Part shown: piece after piece, positions 1 through 10,917 of the stretch
Layout: each line of letters opens with the position of its first letter
Position numbering within the stretch: position 1 is the stretch's first letter
Assembly: GCA_002082585.1 (NCBI GenBank)
Contig: CP020563.1
Span: 186,001 to 250,000, forward strand
Direction: 5' to 3'
Length of the DNA stretch: 64,000 nt
Source: Kitasatospora albolonga
GTDB lineage: Bacteria > Actinomycetota > Actinomycetes > Streptomycetales > Streptomycetaceae
Position numbers and translations under genes: made by a program
Notes under the pieces: model-generated
Seen by the model: the letters and a program-made list of their open reading frames with translations, nothing else
Told to the model about the DNA's origin: nothing
Database searches by the model: none

Positions 1-7
1 CGATGCG

Positions 8-799
8 TCAGGCAGCGACGGGAGGCGCGCTCACGGTCGGTACGACGACGGGGGTGCCGTCGGAGGTGGCGGTGAGGATCTCCGCCTCGATGCCGTACAG
101 CTCCCGTACGAGGTCGGCGTCGACGATCTCGCGGGGCGGGCCGGAGGCGACGATCCGCCCGGCGCGCATGGCGACCAGGGTGTCGGCGTACCGGGCGGCC
201 CCGGCCAGGTCGTGGACGACCATGACGATGGTCCGGCCCTCGGCCGCGACCTCGCGCACCAGGTCCAGCACCTCGACGGCGTGGCCGATGTCCAGGGCGC
301 TGGTCGGCTCGTCGAGCAGGACGATCGGGGTCTCCTGGGCGAGGGCCATGGCGAGCCAGCAGCGCTGGCGCTGGCCGCCGGAGAGCTGGTCGAGGCGGCG
401 GTCGGCCAGACCGGTCGTGCCGGTCGCCTCCAGGGCCCGGGTCACCGCCTCCTCGTCCTCGTGCGACCACTGGCGGAACAGCCCCTGGTGCGGGTGGCGT
501 CCGTACCGTACGAGCCCGGCGACGGTGACGGCCTCCGGGGCCTGCGGGGACTGGGGCAGCAGGGCGATGCGGTGGGCGGCGTCCCGCTGGCGCAGCTCCC
601 AGATGTCGGCCCCGCCCGCGAACACCTTGCCCGAGCGCGGCTGGTGGAGGCGGGCCACGGAGCGCAGCAGGGTCGACTTGCCGCAGCCGTTGGGGCCGAC
701 GATCGCCACCACCTGTCCGGACTCGACGGTCAGATCGACACGGTCCACGGCGGTATGACCGGCGTACCCAGCGGTGAGCTGTTCAACACGGATGTCCAC
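8..799 (-). CDS. Ferric-siderophore ABC transporter, ATP-binding protein (FepC/FecE type)
   Basis: Cytoplasmic ATPase of an iron-siderophore importer. The 263-residue product shows a Walker A motif GPNGCGKST near residue 35, the signature LSGGQRQR, Walker B VLLDEPTSALD and a switch histidine (VMVVHDL), in the order usual for FecE/FhuC-like subunits. The start is GTG at 799, with AAAGG about nine bases upstream. It is divergent from the binding-protein gene, and an iron box lies between them, so both should be derepressed by iron starvation. Its natural partners are the fused permease at 13770-16109 and the lipoprotein at 950-1960. The gene is complete; its stop codon is eight bases from the left window edge. 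Substrate is inferred from context only. Confidence 0.93.
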   Translation of the reverse strand: MDIRVEQLTAGYAGHTAVDRVDLTVESGQVVAIVGPNGCGKSTLLRSVARLHQPRSGKVFAGGADIWELRQRDAAHRIALLPQSPQAPEAVTVAGLVRYGRHPHQGLFRQWSHEDEEAVTRALEATGTTGLADRRLDQLSGGQRQRCWLAMALAQETPIVLLDEPTSALDIGHAVEVLDLVREVAAEGRTIVMVVHDLAGAARYADTLVAMRAGRIVASGPPREIVDADLVRELYGIEAEILTATSDGTPVVVPTVSAPPVAA

Positions 800-848
800 G
801 AGGACCGGCCTTTCCGAAGAAATGGGGCATCACCTTGCTTGATGCCGC

Positions 849-867
849 TAAAGTAAGGCTAACCTTA
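849..867. promoter_or_regulatory. Iron box (DmdR1/IdeR operator) between ATPase and binding-protein genes
   Basis: TAAAGTAAGGCTAACCTTA matches the streptomycete/mycobacterial iron-box consensus TWAGGTTAGSCTWACCTWA at 17 of 19 positions. It sits in the 150-base divergent promoter region, 50 bases from one start and 83 from the other. DmdR1 repressing both genes in iron excess is inferred. Confidence 0.85.
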
Positions 868-949
868 GCCCGCCGAGTGGTCGTCGGTCGCCCCCGTGCT
901 GCCGCGATGTCCTCGTCAGCTTCATGTCCCGTTGATTCCGGAGTCCTTG

Positions 950-1960
950 ATGAACCTGCACCGCCCTGTCCGCACCGCCTCCCGAAGAGCCGCTCAGGCC
1001 GTCGCCACGCTCGGGGCCGCCGCCCTCCTGCTCACCGGCTGCGGCGCGGACTCCGACTCCGGCAGCAGCAAGCCGTCCGGCGACAAGCCGGCCAAGGCGG
1101 ACTCCTCCGCGTCCAAGACCCGGACCGTCAAGGACGCCACGGGTGCGGCCGTGGAGATACCCGCGGAGCCGAAGCGCATCGTGACGCTCACCCAGGAGGA
1201 CCTGGACGCGGTGCTGGCGCTGGACATCAAGCCGGTCGGTATCACCAACGGGCAGGGCCTGGACAAGCCGCCGGCCTACCTGGCGGACAAGGTCGAGGGC
1301 ATCAACATCGTCGGCAACCTGCTCCAGCCGGTCATGGACAAGGTCGTGGCCGCCAAGCCCGACCTGATCCTCGCCGGTGACATGCAGGACGAGCAGGTGC
1401 TCAAGCAGCTCCGCGAGATCACCCCGGCCACGCTGGTGACGATGGCTCCGGCCGACGACTGGAAGCTGTTCTTCCGCGGGGTCGGCAACGCCGTGAACAA
1501 GCTGGACGCGGCCAACAAGTTCATCACCGACCACGAGGCCGCCGCCAAGGCCGCCGGTGAGAAGCTCGGCAAGAACAAGGGCGCCGAGGTCTCCATCGTC
1601 CGCTGGAACCCGGACGGGCCGAGCTGGATGGAGAACAAGCAGTTCGCCAGCGGTGTCGCGCTGGAGATGGGGCTGAAGCGGCCCGCGTCCCAGAACAAGG
1701 ACGGCAACGCGCACACGCCGTCGCTGAGCCTGGAGAAGATCAACGAGATCGACGGCGACTGGCTGTTCCTGTCGACGCTGACCTCGGACGGCGCCAAGGC
1801 GCTCAAGGACGTCCAGAACAAGCCGGCCTACAAGGAGCTCGGCGCCGTCAAGAACAAGCAGGTCGTGACGGTCGACGGCTCGGTCTGGTCCACCCGTGGC
1901 GGGCCGCTCGCGGCCGACGTGGTGATGGAGGACTACATCAAGGCGCTCTCCGCCAAGTAG
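950..1960 (+). CDS. Ferric-siderophore-binding lipoprotein (FepB/FecB type)
   Basis: Extracytoplasmic receptor lipoprotein of a siderophore ABC importer, 336 residues. It starts with a basic stretch and hydrophobic core ending in the lipobox LLTGC, so it should be lipid-anchored to the outer face of the membrane. The mature part has the class III binding-protein pattern: EIPAEPKRIVTLTQEDLDAVLAL at the start of lobe 1, KPDLILAG midway, and a second lobe around FASGVALEMGLKRP. ATG at 950 is preferred because GGAG lies six bases upstream and it begins the signal peptide; an in-frame GTG at 896 would add 18 residues ahead of the signal. It lies downstream of an iron box and ends just before a strong bidirectional hairpin. 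Confidence 0.92.
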   Translation: MNLHRPVRTASRRAAQAVATLGAAALLLTGCGADSDSGSSKPSGDKPAKADSSASKTRTVKDATGAAVEIPAEPKRIVTLTQEDLDAVLALDIKPVGITNGQGLDKPPAYLADKVEGINIVGNLLQPVMDKVVAAKPDLILAGDMQDEQVLKQLREITPATLVTMAPADDWKLFFRGVGNAVNKLDAANKFITDHEAAAKAAGEKLGKNKGAEVSIVRWNPDGPSWMENKQFASGVALEMGLKRPASQNKDGNAHTPSLSLEKINEIDGDWLFLSTLTSDGAKALKDVQNKPAYKELGAVKNKQVVTVDGSVWSTRGGPLAADVVMEDYIKALSAK

Positions 1961-1983
1961 TCGCTCCGCGGCGACACTTGATG

Positions 1984-2039
1984 CCGAACGGCCCGGCGGC
2001 CCGGCCCGCGATTCCGGGCCGGGCCGCCGGGCCGTTCGG
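1984..2039. terminator. Bidirectional hairpin between convergent genes
   Basis: A perfect 25-base-pair inverted repeat (arms 1984-2008 and 2015-2039, six-base loop) lies between the ends of the binding-protein gene and the amidohydrolase gene. No U-tract follows, as is usual for streptomycete terminators. Confidence 0.85.
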
Positions 2040-2067
2040 GCAGGGAGCGGACGGACTCCGGGCGCGG

Positions 2068-3276
2068 TCAGACGGCCGGGGAAGCTTCCGTACCGGCCGC
2101 ACGGGCCGCCGCGAAGTCCGCCGCCGTCCATGCCATGCCCACCGCGCCGTCCAGCAGCGCCTGTTCGGCCGCCGGGGAGACCGCCGCGGCGACGAACTCG
2201 GGCTCGTGCGGGCCGCAGGCCCCTCCGCTGATGTCCAGCACCGGGTGGATCGAGGGCACCACGTGCGAGACGTTGCCCATGTCCGTACAGGCGAAGGGCG
2301 GGCGCTCGACGGATTCGGCGCGGCCGAGCTCGCGGGCGTTGGCGGTCCAGAGCCGGAGCAGCTCCGGGTCGCCCCGGAAGTCGAGGTAGTCGGGCTCGGG
2401 GCGCTCCAGGGTCACTTCGCAGCCTGTGGCGAGCGCACCGGCCCGGAAGCAGTCCTCGACGCGCTGCCGCAGCTCCCGCAGGTCCTCGGCGGCGAGCGCG
2501 CGGATCTCGTAGGTGGCGGTGGCCCGGTCGGGTATCAGGTTGGGCGCGGTCCCGGCCGCCGTCGTGACGCCGTGCACCCGCCACTGGGGCGGCAGTTGCT
2601 GGCGCAGGAGCCCCAGGGCGACCTGGGCGACCGTGAGCGCGTCGGCGGCGTTGCGGCCCTCGTGCGGGTTGAGGCTGGGGTGGGCGGAGCGGCCGGTGTA
2701 GGTGACGTCCAGGGTGCCGAGGGCGAACGAACGGAAGTCGGCGAGTTCGAAGGGGCAGGGGTGGACCATCATCGCGGCGTCCACGCCGTCGAAGGCCCCG
2801 GCCTCCAGGAGCAGCGCCTTGCCCGCCCCGCGCTCCTCGGCGGGGGTGCCCAGAACCCGTACGGTCAGGCCGAGTTCGTCCGCGTACGGGGCGAGGCCGA
2901 GCGCCGCGCCGACCCCGGCGGCGGCGATCAGGTTGTGGCCGCAGGCGTGGCCGAGGCCCGGCAGGGCGTCGTACTCGCAGGCGATGGCGACGGTGACGGG
3001 CCCCGAGCCGATCGCGGCCCGGAAGGCCGTCTCCAGGCCGTGGGCGGGTGCGGTGACCTCGAAGCCGTGCGCGGCCAGGAGTTCGGCGCAGAGCGCGGCG
3101 GAGCGGTGCTCCTCGAAGGCGGTCTCCGGATCGGCGTGGATGCGCCGGCTCAGCTCGAGCAGGGCGTCGGTGTGCTGGGCGACCGTGGCCCGTACGGCGG
3201 ACCTCAGGGCGCCGAGCCGCTCGTCGGCCACCTCTTCGGCCGGGGTGGCGGAGCGTTCGGTTCCGGGGGCGGTCAT
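2068..3276 (-). CDS. M20 family amidohydrolase, iron-box controlled
   Basis: A 402-residue metallopeptidase-fold hydrolase of the M20D group (AbgB/aminoacylase-like). Visible family features are the metal-ligand segment LPGLGHACGHN, the acidic segment TPAEERGAGK, and a central dimerisation domain (YTGRSAHPSLNPHEG). Such enzymes cleave N-acyl amino acid amides. The ATG at 3276 has AGGAG at good spacing (CCAGGAGAGCCCC). It is divergent from the siderophore NRPS with an iron box between them, so it is very probably part of the iron regulon. A plausible but unproven job is cleaving the dihydroxybenzoyl or peptide amide of the siderophore after esterase action, or removing dead-end shunt products. 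Generic peptide or indole-acyl hydrolysis cannot be excluded. Confidence 0.8.
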   Translation of the reverse strand: MTAPGTERSATPAEEVADERLGALRSAVRATVAQHTDALLELSRRIHADPETAFEEHRSAALCAELLAAHGFEVTAPAHGLETAFRAAIGSGPVTVAIACEYDALPGLGHACGHNLIAAAGVGAALGLAPYADELGLTVRVLGTPAEERGAGKALLLEAGAFDGVDAAMMVHPCPFELADFRSFALGTLDVTYTGRSAHPSLNPHEGRNAADALTVAQVALGLLRQQLPPQWRVHGVTTAAGTAPNLIPDRATATYEIRALAAEDLRELRQRVEDCFRAGALATGCEVTLERPEPDYLDFRGDPELLRLWTANARELGRAESVERPPFACTDMGNVSHVVPSIHPVLDISGGACGPHEPEFVAAAVSPAAEQALLDGAVGMAWTAADFAAARAAGTEASPAV

Positions 3277-3335
3277 GGGGCTCTCCTGGCGTTCCGGACC
3301 GCCCGGGGACGGTCGCCTGCAGTGTCGGAAATAGG

Positions 3336-3354
3336 TTAACTTAGCCTTACCTAA
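3336..3354. promoter_or_regulatory. Iron box upstream of the NRPS and amidohydrolase genes
   Basis: TTAACTTAGCCTTACCTAA matches 17 of 19 positions of the iron-box consensus. An overlapping AGGTTAACTTAG just to its left could extend binding. It is 60-62 bases from both divergent start codons. Confidence 0.87.
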
Positions 3355-3415
3355 GTGCGTGCCGGGGAGTCTGGTGGCCCGGCGTCCGTTGTCCTTCAGG
3401 GGAGTCGTCACACAC

Positions 3416-6400
3416 ATGCATGAGCGTCCGAACCGCCCGACCAGCTCTTCGGCAGCGCACCCCGGCAGTCCTCCTTCCCCGCCGCTGCCCCTCCTGACCG
3501 CCCAGTCGGGCATCTACTACGCGCACCAACTGGCGCCCTCGGGCACCGAGCTGAACACGGCCGACCGCGTGGAGATCGACGGGCCGCTCGACGGGGACCT
3601 GCTCGCCGGGGCGATCGTACGGACCGTGGGCGAGGCGGACACGCTGGCCCTGCGGCTCTCCGACGCCGACGGCACCCCCGCGCAGCACGTCGTGCGCGCC
3701 GAACCCGTCGTCCACCGGCTCGATCTGACGGAGGAGCAGGCCGAGGCGTGGATACGGGAGGATTTGGCGCGGCCGGTGGACCTCGCCTCCGACGGCGGGC
3801 TGATGACCCAGGCGCTGATCCGTGTGGGCGAGGACCGCCACTGGTGGTACCAGCGCGTCCACCACATAGCCGTCGACGCCTATGCCCTCTCGCTCATCGG
3901 GCAGCGGGTCGCCGAGCTGTACTCGGCCGCCGTCGCCCGGGAGCCCGCGCCCGAGGGCCGGTTCGCCCCGCTGAGCGAGCTGACCGACGACGAGACGGCG
4001 TATCTGTCCGGCGAGGAGTACGCGGCGGACCGCGCCTTCTGGGCGGAGCGCATGGCCGGGTACGTCCCCGAGGCCGCGCCCGTCCACGCCGGTGGCCCCG
4101 CCGACGGCGGCCTCCGCCACCGGACCACCGACCTTCCCGCGAGCACCCTGGACCGGCTCTCCCGGGCGGCGCGCGCCGCGAAGGCGACCTGGGCCGAGCT
4201 CGTCGTCGCCGCGACCGCCGGGCATCTGCACCGGCTCACCGGCACCGAGGACGTGGTGCTGGGCCTGCCGCTGACCAACCGGCGCGGCCCGGCCGCCCTG
4301 CGCACCCCGGCCATGACGGTGAACGTCCTGCCGCTGCGGATCGCCGTGCGCCCGCGGGACACCGGGGCCGAGCTGCTGCGCCGGGTGGTGCTGGAGATCC
4401 GCGCGGTCCGCCGCCACCAGCGCTACCCGCAGGCCGACCTGCGCCGCGATCTGGCCCTGGAGTCGGCCGACGCGCCGCTGACGGGCCCGATGGTGAACAT
4501 CAAGCCCTTCGACGGCTCCCTGGACTTCGCCGGGCTCCCCGGCACCGTGCACAACCTCGCCGCGGGCCCCGTGGAGAGCCTCGCGGTCGGCGCGGCGCCG
4601 GGCCCGGACGGCGGTCTGCGGCTGACGCTGGACGCCAACCCGGCCGCGTACGGGGAGGCCGGGCTCGCCGCCCACGAGGAGACGTGGCTGCGCTACCTCG
4701 ACGGTCTGGCCGAGCTGCTGCTCACCGCCCCCGACCGGCCCGTCGCCACCCTGGACCTGCTCACCGCCGACCAGGTCCGCGAGGCCACGGCGGGCCGCAC
4801 CGAGCCGGCCGTCGATCTGGCCGTCCCGCAGACGTTCACCGCCCGGGCCGCGCTGACGCCCGGGGCCGTCGCCGTACGCTCCACCCTCGCGGGCACGTTC
4901 CGGGGAGCCGGAGAAGCGGCGGACGCGCCCGGGACCGCCCTCACCTTCGCCGAGCTGGACTCCGCGTCCGACCGGCTGGCCCATCTGCTGGCCGGGCCCG
5001 GGACGCCCGAAGGGGCCCCGGCGCGGACCGGTGCCACGGTGGCGCTCGCGCTGCCCCGGACCGCCGACATGGTGGTGGCCCTGCTCGCCGTGCTCAAGGC
5101 GGGCCTGGTCTGCCAGCCGCTGGACCTCGGCCACCCCGCCGCCCGGACGCTCGCCGTCCTGGAGGACGCCCGGCCTGTCGCCGTCATCGGCACGGCCGCG
5201 ACCCTGGCCGCGCTGCCGCCGCACGGCGTGGCCACGGTGGCGCTCGACGAGCCCGCCACGGCCGACGCCCTGGCCGCCGTCCCCGACGGGCCGCCCGCCA
5301 CCGGGCCCGCCCTCGCCGACCCGGCCTATCTCATCCACACCTCCGGTTCCACCGGGCGCCCCAAGGGCGTCCTGGTCAGCCACGCCGCACTGGCCAATCT
5401 CGGCGCGGGCCACCTCACCGACCACATCGCCCCGGCCGTCGCCCGCACCGGCCGGGAGCGGCTCCGGGTCGCCCACAGCGCCTCGTTCGCCTTCGACGCG
5501 TCCTGGGACCCGCTGCTGTGGCTGGTCCACGGCCATGAGCTGCACCTGCTGGACGACGCCGCCTACCGGGACCCGGCGGTCCTGTCCGCGTACGTCGACA
5601 GCCACCGCGTCGACTATCTCGACATCACCCCCTCCTATGCCGAAGCGCTCATCGCCGAAGGTCTGCTGGACGAGGGGCGCCACCACCCCGCCCATCTGGT
5701 CGTCGGCGGCGAGACCGTGCCCCCGGCCCTGTGGGAGCGGCTGACCGCCGCCGGGGCCGTGCACCCGGTCAACCTCTACGGCCCGACCGAGACGACCGTC
5801 GACGCCTACTACTGGCTGCCCGGCGACTCCGCCGACCGGCCCGAGGGCAGACCCGTGCGCGCATCGCGGGTCTACGTCCTGGACTCCTCCCTGCGTCCCG
5901 TGCCCGCCGGGGTGACCGGTGAGCTGTACGTCGCCGGGCCCTGCCTGGCCCTCGGCTACCTCGGCCGCCCCGACCTGACCGCCGAGCGGTTCGTCGCCGA
6001 CCCGTTCGGTGACCTGCACGGCGCCCCCGGCGGCCGGATGTACCGCACCGGGGACCTGGTGCGCCGCCGCGAGGACCACACGCTGGAGTTCCTCGGCCGC
6101 AGCGACGACCAGGTGAAGATCCGCGGCTTCCGGATCGAACTCGGCGAGATCCAGGCCCGGCTGGCCGCCCACCCCCAGGTCGCGGCGGCCGCCGTCATCG
6201 CCCGGGAGACCGGGCACGGCAAGCGCCTCCTCGCCTACGCGGTCCCGGAGAAGGGCGACGCGGCACCCCCGGCCCCGAACGCCCTCCGCGACCATCTGGC
6301 CGCCGCGCTGCCCGAGCACATGGTCCCCGCGACCGTGACGCTGCTCGACGCCCTCCCCCGTACCGCCAACGACAAGCTGGACCACCGCGCCCTGCCCGAT

Positions 6401-9400
6401 CCCGAACCGCTCTCCCCCGCCATCGGGGCGGAGGTCGTCGGCGAGAGCGGGCCGCACACCGAGATCGTGCGCGGGCTCTACGCCGATGTGCTCGGTATCG
6501 CCGAGCCCCCGGCCGCCGACGCGGGCTTCCTCGACCTCGGCGGGCACTCCCTGCTCGCCGCCCGGCTGGCCGCCCGCGTCCGCGAGCACTTCGGCGTCCC
6601 GTTCTCCATCGCCGACGTCTTCCGCCACTCCTCCCCCGCCGCCATCGCGGCGCAGGTGCGCACCCGCAGCGGCGCGGCCACCGCGTCCGTCCCGCTCTCC
6701 CTCGTCCCCCGCACGGGTCCCCTCCCGCTCTCCCCGGCCCAGCAGCGGCTGTGGTTCCTCCACCGCCTCGAAGGGCCCAGCCCGACCTACAACATCCCGC
6801 TCGTGCTCAGCGTCAACGGCCCCCTGGACCGGGACGCCCTCCAGCTCGCCCTGCACGACCTGGTGGACCGTCACGAGACACTCAGAACGGTATATCCGCC
6901 CACTGACAACGGGGCCGGAGCCGACGGGGACGGCACCCCCCACCAGGTGATCCTTCCCCCGGGCCATGAGGCGGCCCGCCCGGTGCTGCGCCTCGCGGAG
7001 CCCGGCAGCGATCTGACCGAGGCCGTGCGGTACTGCTTCGACCTGGCCGCCGAGCCGCCGCTGCGCACGGTCCTGTTCAGCGAGGCGAACGACCACCACA
7101 CCCTGCTCCTGCTGCTCCACCACATCGCGGGCGACGGCGCGTCCACCACTCCCCTGGCCCGTGACCTGGCCACCGCCTACACAGCCCGCCTCGCGGGGAG
7201 CGCCCCGGAGTTCACGCCGCTCGTCGGCCAGTACGTCGACCACGCCGCCCGGCTCCAGGAGGTGCTGGGCACCCCCGCCGATCCGACCCCGCTGGCCGAG
7301 GCGCAGCTCGCCCACTGGCGCGAGGCGCTGGCCGGACTGCCGGACCAGCTGGAGCTGCCCACCGACCGGCCCCGCCTGCCCGTCGCCACCTCGGCCGGTG
7401 ACACCGTGCCGTTCGCCCTGGACGCGGCCGCCCACGAGGCACTGCGCCGACTGGCCCGCGAGCACGGGGCGACGGTCTTCATGACCGTGCAGGCGGGTCT
7501 CGCCGCCCTGCTGACCCGGCACGGCTGCGGCACCGACATCCCGCTCGGCACCCCCGTGGCGGGCCGCGACGACGACACCACGGCCGGGCTCGTCGGCTTC
7601 TTCACCAACACCGTGGTCCTGCGCACCGACACCTCCGGCGACCCCGGCTTCGGCGCCCTGCTGGACCGGGTGCGGGCCACCACGCTCGCCGCCTACGAGC
7701 ACGACGCGCTGCCCTTCGACCACCTGGTGGAGGCGCTCAACCCGCCGCGCTCGCTGGCCCGGCACCCGCTGTTCCAGGTGATGCTGGCCTGGCAGTCGAT
7801 CGCGGACGGGCCCGCCGCCTTCGGTCCGGACGCCACCGCGCGGCTCGCCGCCGTACCGTCGGGCACCGCCAAGTTCGACCTGACCCTGAACGCGGGCGAG
7901 CTGGCCGGGGGCGGGATCGCCGGGTTCCTGGAGTTCCGCACGGACCTCTTCGACCGGGCGACCGCCCAGGCGCTCGCGGACCGGCTGGCCCGGCTGCTGA
8001 CCGCCGCCGCCGAGCGGCCGGAGACCCCGGTGGGGCTGCTGCCGGTGCTCGGCGAGGACGAGGTGCACCGCGCCCTGGTCGAGGCCAACGGTCTGCCCGC
8101 CGACCGGCCGGTGCCCCTCACGCTCGCGGAGGTCTACGAGGTGGCGGCCCGCCGTCACCCGGAGCGGGTGGCGGTGAGCTGTGCGGGCGATTCCCTGACG
8201 TATGCTCAGCTCTCTTCCCGCGCGCAGTCGTTGGCGCGGCTGCTGGCGGCCCGGGACATCGGGCCCGGCTCCATCGTGGCGCTGGCGCTGCCGCGTTCGC
8301 TGGACCTGGTGGCGGGGCTGCTCGCGGTGTCGCTGTCGGGGGCCGCGTATCTGCCGATGGACCCGGACTACCCGGCGGACCGGCTGGCGTACATGCTGGC
8401 GGACGCCCGGCCGGCCGCGCTGATCACGGACGCGGCGACGGCGGACCGGCTGCCCGCGCACGAGCTGCCGCTGATCACGGTGGACGAGGCGGCGGGCTTC
8501 CCCGACGGGCCGCTGAGCCAGGCGGACCGGACGCGGCCGCTGAGCCCGCAGGACCCGGCGTACGTCATCTACACCTCGGGTTCCACCGGGCGCCCCAAGG
8601 GCGTGGTCGTCACCCAGCACAATGTGACGCGGCTGATGACGGCGACCGAGCACTGGTTCGCGTTCGGCCCCGAGGACGTGTGGACGCTGTTCCACTCCTA
8701 CGCCTTCGACTTCTCGGTGTGGGAGCTGTGGGGCGCGCTGCTCTACGGCGGCAAGGTGGTCGTCGTCCCGCATCTGACGAGCCGTGACCCGCAGGCGTTC
8801 CTGCGGCTGCTGGCCGACGAGCAGGTCACCGTCCTCAACCAGACGCCGTCCGCGTTCTACCAGCTGGCCGCCGCCGACCGGGAGGCGCCGGGGCACGAAC
8901 TGGCCCTGCGCTACGTGGTGTTCGGCGGTGAGGCGCTGGAGCTCGGGCGGCTCGCGGACTGGTACACGCGGCACGGCGAGAACGCGCCGACGCTGGTCAA
9001 CATGTACGGCATCACCGAGACCACGGTCCATGTCTCCTATCTCGCGCTCGACCGGGAGACGGCGGCGTCCGCCGTCTCCAGCACGATCGGGGTCAACATT
9101 CCCGACCTGCGGGTCTATGTGCTGGACGACCGGCTCCAGCCGGTGCCGCCCGGGGTGACCGGTGAGATGTACGTGGCCGGGCAGGGCGTGGCCCTCGGCT
9201 ATCTGGGGCGGCCGGACCTGACGGCGGGGCGTTTCGTCGCCGATCCGTTCGCGCATCTCTTCGGGGAGAGCGGGACCCGGATGTACCGTTCGGGCGACCT
9301 CGCCCGGCGGCGTGCGGACGGGGCGCTGGAATACTTCGGGCGCGGCGACCAGCAGGTGAAGATCCGCGGGTTCCGTATCGAACTGGGCGAGATCGAGGCC

Positions 9401-10714
9401 GTATTGGCCGGGCATCCGGAGGTCGCCGATGTGGCGGTCGTGGTCCGGGAGGACGTGCCGGGCGACAAGCGGCTGGCCGGTTACGTCGTTCCCGCTCCCG
9501 GCACCGACCCGGTCCCGAGCGAGCTGCGCGAGCACGCGGCGGCCTCGCTGCCGGTGCACATGGTGCCCTCGGCGGTGGTGGTGCTGGAGCGGCTGCCGCT
9601 GACCGGCAACGGGAAGCTGGACCGCAAGGCGCTGCCCGCGCCGGGGGTTCCGGTGGGCGGGGGCGGCCGGGCGCCGCGCACGGTCCGCGAGGAGCAGCTC
9701 TGCTCGATCTTCGCCGAGGTGCTGGGGCTGCCGTCGGCCGGGGTGGAGGACAACTTCTTCGACCTGGGCGGCCATTCGCTGCTGGCGGTGCGGCTCGCGG
9801 GGCGGATCAGGTCCGCGTTCGGCATCGAGGTGTCGATCGGCACGGTCTTCCAGGCACCGACCCCGGCCTCGCTCGACGCGGCGCTGGACGTCTCGCGCGA
9901 GGACGATCCGCTGGACGTGCTGCTGCCGCTGCGGCCGGCCCGCCCCGGCGACCGGGCGCCCGTCCACTGTGTGCACCCGGCCGGCGGTCTGAGCTGGTGC
10001 TACGCGGGGCTGATCCGCCACCTCCCGGCCGATGTGCCGATCTACGGGCTCCAGGCCCAGGGCGTCGGTGAGGCGACGGCACAGGCGCCGCTGCCGACCA
10101 CGCTGGAGGAGCTGGCCGCCCACTACGCCTCGCGCATCCGCGAAGTGCAGCCCGAGGGGCCCTACCGGCTGCTCGGCTGGTCGACCGGCGGGATCATCGC
10201 CCACGCCATCGCGGCGGTGCTCCAGGAGGCGGGCCACGAGGTCGAGTTGCTGGCGATCCTGGACGCGTACCCCGCCGAGGGGTTCCGGGGCCTGCCGGTG
10301 CCCGACCAGGCCGAGGCGCTCGAATCGCTGCTCACCATGGGCGGTTACGGCCCCGAGAGCCTCGGCGACAAGGAGCTGACGACGGCCAACGTGGTGGAGG
10401 TGCTGCGCCGCGAGGGCTCCCCGCTGGCCGCGCTCTCCGCCGCGAAGATCGAGGCGCTGGGCGAGGTGTACCTCAACACCAACGACCTCGTACGGGCCTA
10501 CGACCACCGGGTGTTCCGGGGCGATGTGCTGTTCTTCCGGGCCACGGTGGACACCATCGACGACACCCTGACGCCGGAGACCTGGACCCCGTACGTGAGC
10601 GGGCGCATCGACAACACGAACGTGGCCTGCTCGCACAAGGACATGACCCTGCCCGAACCGATCGCGCACATCGCGCGCGTGGTCGCCGACCGACTGACCG
10701 AGCTGGAGAAGTGA
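3416..10714 (+). CDS. dhbF: Two-module siderophore NRPS (C-A-T-C-A-T-TE), predicted Arg then Thr
   Basis: A 2432-residue synthetase with the order C1 (about 28-440, HHIAVDA near 149), A1 (475-990, [11 protein letters not shown] near 640), T1 (LGGHS, Ser1045), C2 (1100-1545, HHIAGDG near 1235), A2 (1565-2080), T2 (LGGHS, Ser2121), TE (2160-2432, GWSTGG with Ser2256 and a likely catalytic His2407). Reading the A-domain pocket by eye, A2 gives D-F-W-N-V-G-M-V-H-K, essentially the threonine code. A1 gives D-A-D-D-V-G-L-V-D-K, whose several acidic residues fit a basic amino acid such as arginine. C1 should accept dihydroxybenzoyl from the aryl carrier protein. Three rounds of DHB-Arg-Thr joined by the TE would give a griseobactin-like trilactone. 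There is no epimerase domain. ATG at 3416 follows AGGGGAG. Confidence 0.95.
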   Translation: MHERPNRPTSSSAAHPGSPPSPPLPLLTAQSGIYYAHQLAPSGTELNTADRVEIDGPLDGDLLAGAIVRTVGEADTLALRLSDADGTPAQHVVRAEPVVHRLDLTEEQAEAWIREDLARPVDLASDGGLMTQALIRVGEDRHWWYQRVHHIAVDAYALSLIGQRVAELYSAAVAREPAPEGRFAPLSELTDDETAYLSGEEYAADRAFWAERMAGYVPEAAPVHAGGPADGGLRHRTTDLPASTLDRLSRAARAAKATWAELVVAATAGHLHRLTGTEDVVLGLPLTNRRGPAALRTPAMTVNVLPLRIAVRPRDTGAELLRRVVLEIRAVRRHQRYPQADLRRDLALESADAPLTGPMVNIKPFDGSLDFAGLPGTVHNLAAGPVESLAVGAAPGPDGGLRLTLDANPAAYGEAGLAAHEETWLRYLDGLAELLLTAPDRPVATLDLLTADQVREATAGRTEPAVDLAVPQTFTARAALTPGAVAVRSTLAGTFRGAGEAADAPGTALTFAELDSASDRLAHLLAGPGTPEGAPARTGATVALALPRTADMVVALLAVLKAGLVCQPLDLGHPAARTLAVLEDARPVAVIGTAATLAALPPHGVATVALDEPATADALAAVPDGPPATGPALADPAYLIHTSGSTGRPKGVLVSHAALANLGAGHLTDHIAPAVARTGRERLRVAHSASFAFDASWDPLLWLVHGHELHLLDDAAYRDPAVLSAYVDSHRVDYLDITPSYAEALIAEGLLDEGRHHPAHLVVGGETVPPALWERLTAAGAVHPVNLYGPTETTVDAYYWLPGDSADRPEGRPVRASRVYVLDSSLRPVPAGVTGELYVAGPCLALGYLGRPDLTAERFVADPFGDLHGAPGGRMYRTGDLVRRREDHTLEFLGRSDDQVKIRGFRIELGEIQARLAAHPQVAAAAVIARETGHGKRLLAYAVPEKGDAAPPAPNALRDHLAAALPEHMVPATVTLLDALPRTANDKLDHRALPDPEPLSPAIGAEVVGESGPHTEIVRGLYADVLGIAEPPAADAGFLDLGGHSLLAARLAARVREHFGVPFSIADVFRHSSPAAIAAQVRTRSGAATASVPLSLVPRTGPLPLSPAQQRLWFLHRLEGPSPTYNIPLVLSVNGPLDRDALQLALHDLVDRHETLRTVYPPTDNGAGADGDGTPHQVILPPGHEAARPVLRLAEPGSDLTEAVRYCFDLAAEPPLRTVLFSEANDHHTLLLLLHHIAGDGASTTPLARDLATAYTARLAGSAPEFTPLVGQYVDHAARLQEVLGTPADPTPLAEAQLAHWREALAGLPDQLELPTDRPRLPVATSAGDTVPFALDAAAHEALRRLAREHGATVFMTVQAGLAALLTRHGCGTDIPLGTPVAGRDDDTTAGLVGFFTNTVVLRTDTSGDPGFGALLDRVRATTLAAYEHDALPFDHLVEALNPPRSLARHPLFQVMLAWQSIADGPAAFGPDATARLAAVPSGTAKFDLTLNAGELAGGGIAGFLEFRTDLFDRATAQALADRLARLLTAAAERPETPVGLLPVLGEDEVHRALVEANGLPADRPVPLTLAEVYEVAARRHPERVAVSCAGDSLTYAQLSSRAQSLARLLAARDIGPGSIVALALPRSLDLVAGLLAVSLSGAAYLPMDPDYPADRLAYMLADARPAALITDAATADRLPAHELPLITVDEAAGFPDGPLSQADRTRPLSPQDPAYVIYTSGSTGRPKGVVVTQHNVTRLMTATEHWFAFGPEDVWTLFHSYAFDFSVWELWGALLYGGKVVVVPHLTSRDPQAFLRLLADEQVTVLNQTPSAFYQLAAADREAPGHELALRYVVFGGEALELGRLADWYTRHGENAPTLVNMYGITETTVHVSYLALDRETAASAVSSTIGVNIPDLRVYVLDDRLQPVPPGVTGEMYVAGQGVALGYLGRPDLTAGRFVADPFAHLFGESGTRMYRSGDLARRRADGALEYFGRGDQQVKIRGFRIELGEIEAVLAGHPEVADVAVVVREDVPGDKRLAGYVVPAPGTDPVPSELREHAAASLPVHMVPSAVVVLERLPLTGNGKLDRKALPAPGVPVGGGGRAPRTVREEQLCSIFAEVLGLPSAGVEDNFFDLGGHSLLAVRLAGRIRSAFGIEVSIGTVFQAPTPASLDAALDVSREDDPLDVLLPLRPARPGDRAPVHCVHPAGGLSWCYAGLIRHLPADVPIYGLQAQGVGEATAQAPLPTTLEELAAHYASRIREVQPEGPYRLLGWSTGGIIAHAIAAVLQEAGHEVELLAILDAYPAEGFRGLPVPDQAEALESLLTMGGYGPESLGDKELTTANVVEVLRREGSPLAALSAAKIEALGEVYLNTNDLVRAYDHRVFRGDVLFFRATVDTIDDTLTPETWTPYVSGRIDNTNVACSHKDMTLPEPIAHIARVVADRLTELEK

Positions 10715-10719
10715 CACCG

Positions 10720-10917
10720 ATGAGTGACGCACCCGCCAACCCCTTCGACGCGGACGGGGAGTTCCTCGTCCTGACCAACGACGAGGGGCAGCACTCGCTC
10801 TGGCCGCTCTTCGCGGCGGTGCCCGCCGGGTGGTCGACGGCGCACGGTCCGTGCGCCCGCCAGGAGGCGCTGGACTGGATCGGCGCCCACTGGTCCGGCC
10901 CCCTCGCCGCCCGGTGA
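10720..10917 (+). CDS. MbtH-like protein
   Basis: A 65-residue MbtH family protein, a small chaperone-like partner that binds and activates NRPS adenylation domains. The family pattern is complete: [19 protein letters not shown], and a C-terminal ALDWIGAHW with the conserved tryptophans. It follows the NRPS by five bases, so it is surely made for A1 and/or A2. ATG at 10720 has GGAG eleven bases upstream. A GTG at 10711 that overlaps the NRPS stop would add three residues but leaves no room for a ribosome site. Its own stop overlaps the start of the exporter gene by four bases. Confidence 0.95.
   Translation: MSDAPANPFDADGEFLVLTNDEGQHSLWPLFAAVPAGWSTAHGPCARQEALDWIGAHWSGPLAAR

Noticed and set aside
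896..949. GTG 896 as the start of the siderophore-binding lipoprotein
   Set aside because: It would put 18 extra residues ahead of a complete lipoprotein signal peptide and has no ribosome site, whereas ATG 950 has GGAG six bases upstream.
848..2584. A long minus-strand frame across the binding-protein gene and part of the amidohydrolase gene
   Set aside because: The product is low-complexity and Arg-rich, and it spans a strong terminator and two well-supported genes in other frames.
3347..10732. A 2461-codon open frame antisense to the whole NRPS gene
   Set aside because: It is an artefact of very high GC codon bias. Its translation is Arg/Gly/Val-rich without domains, while the opposite strand encodes every NRPS motif in order.
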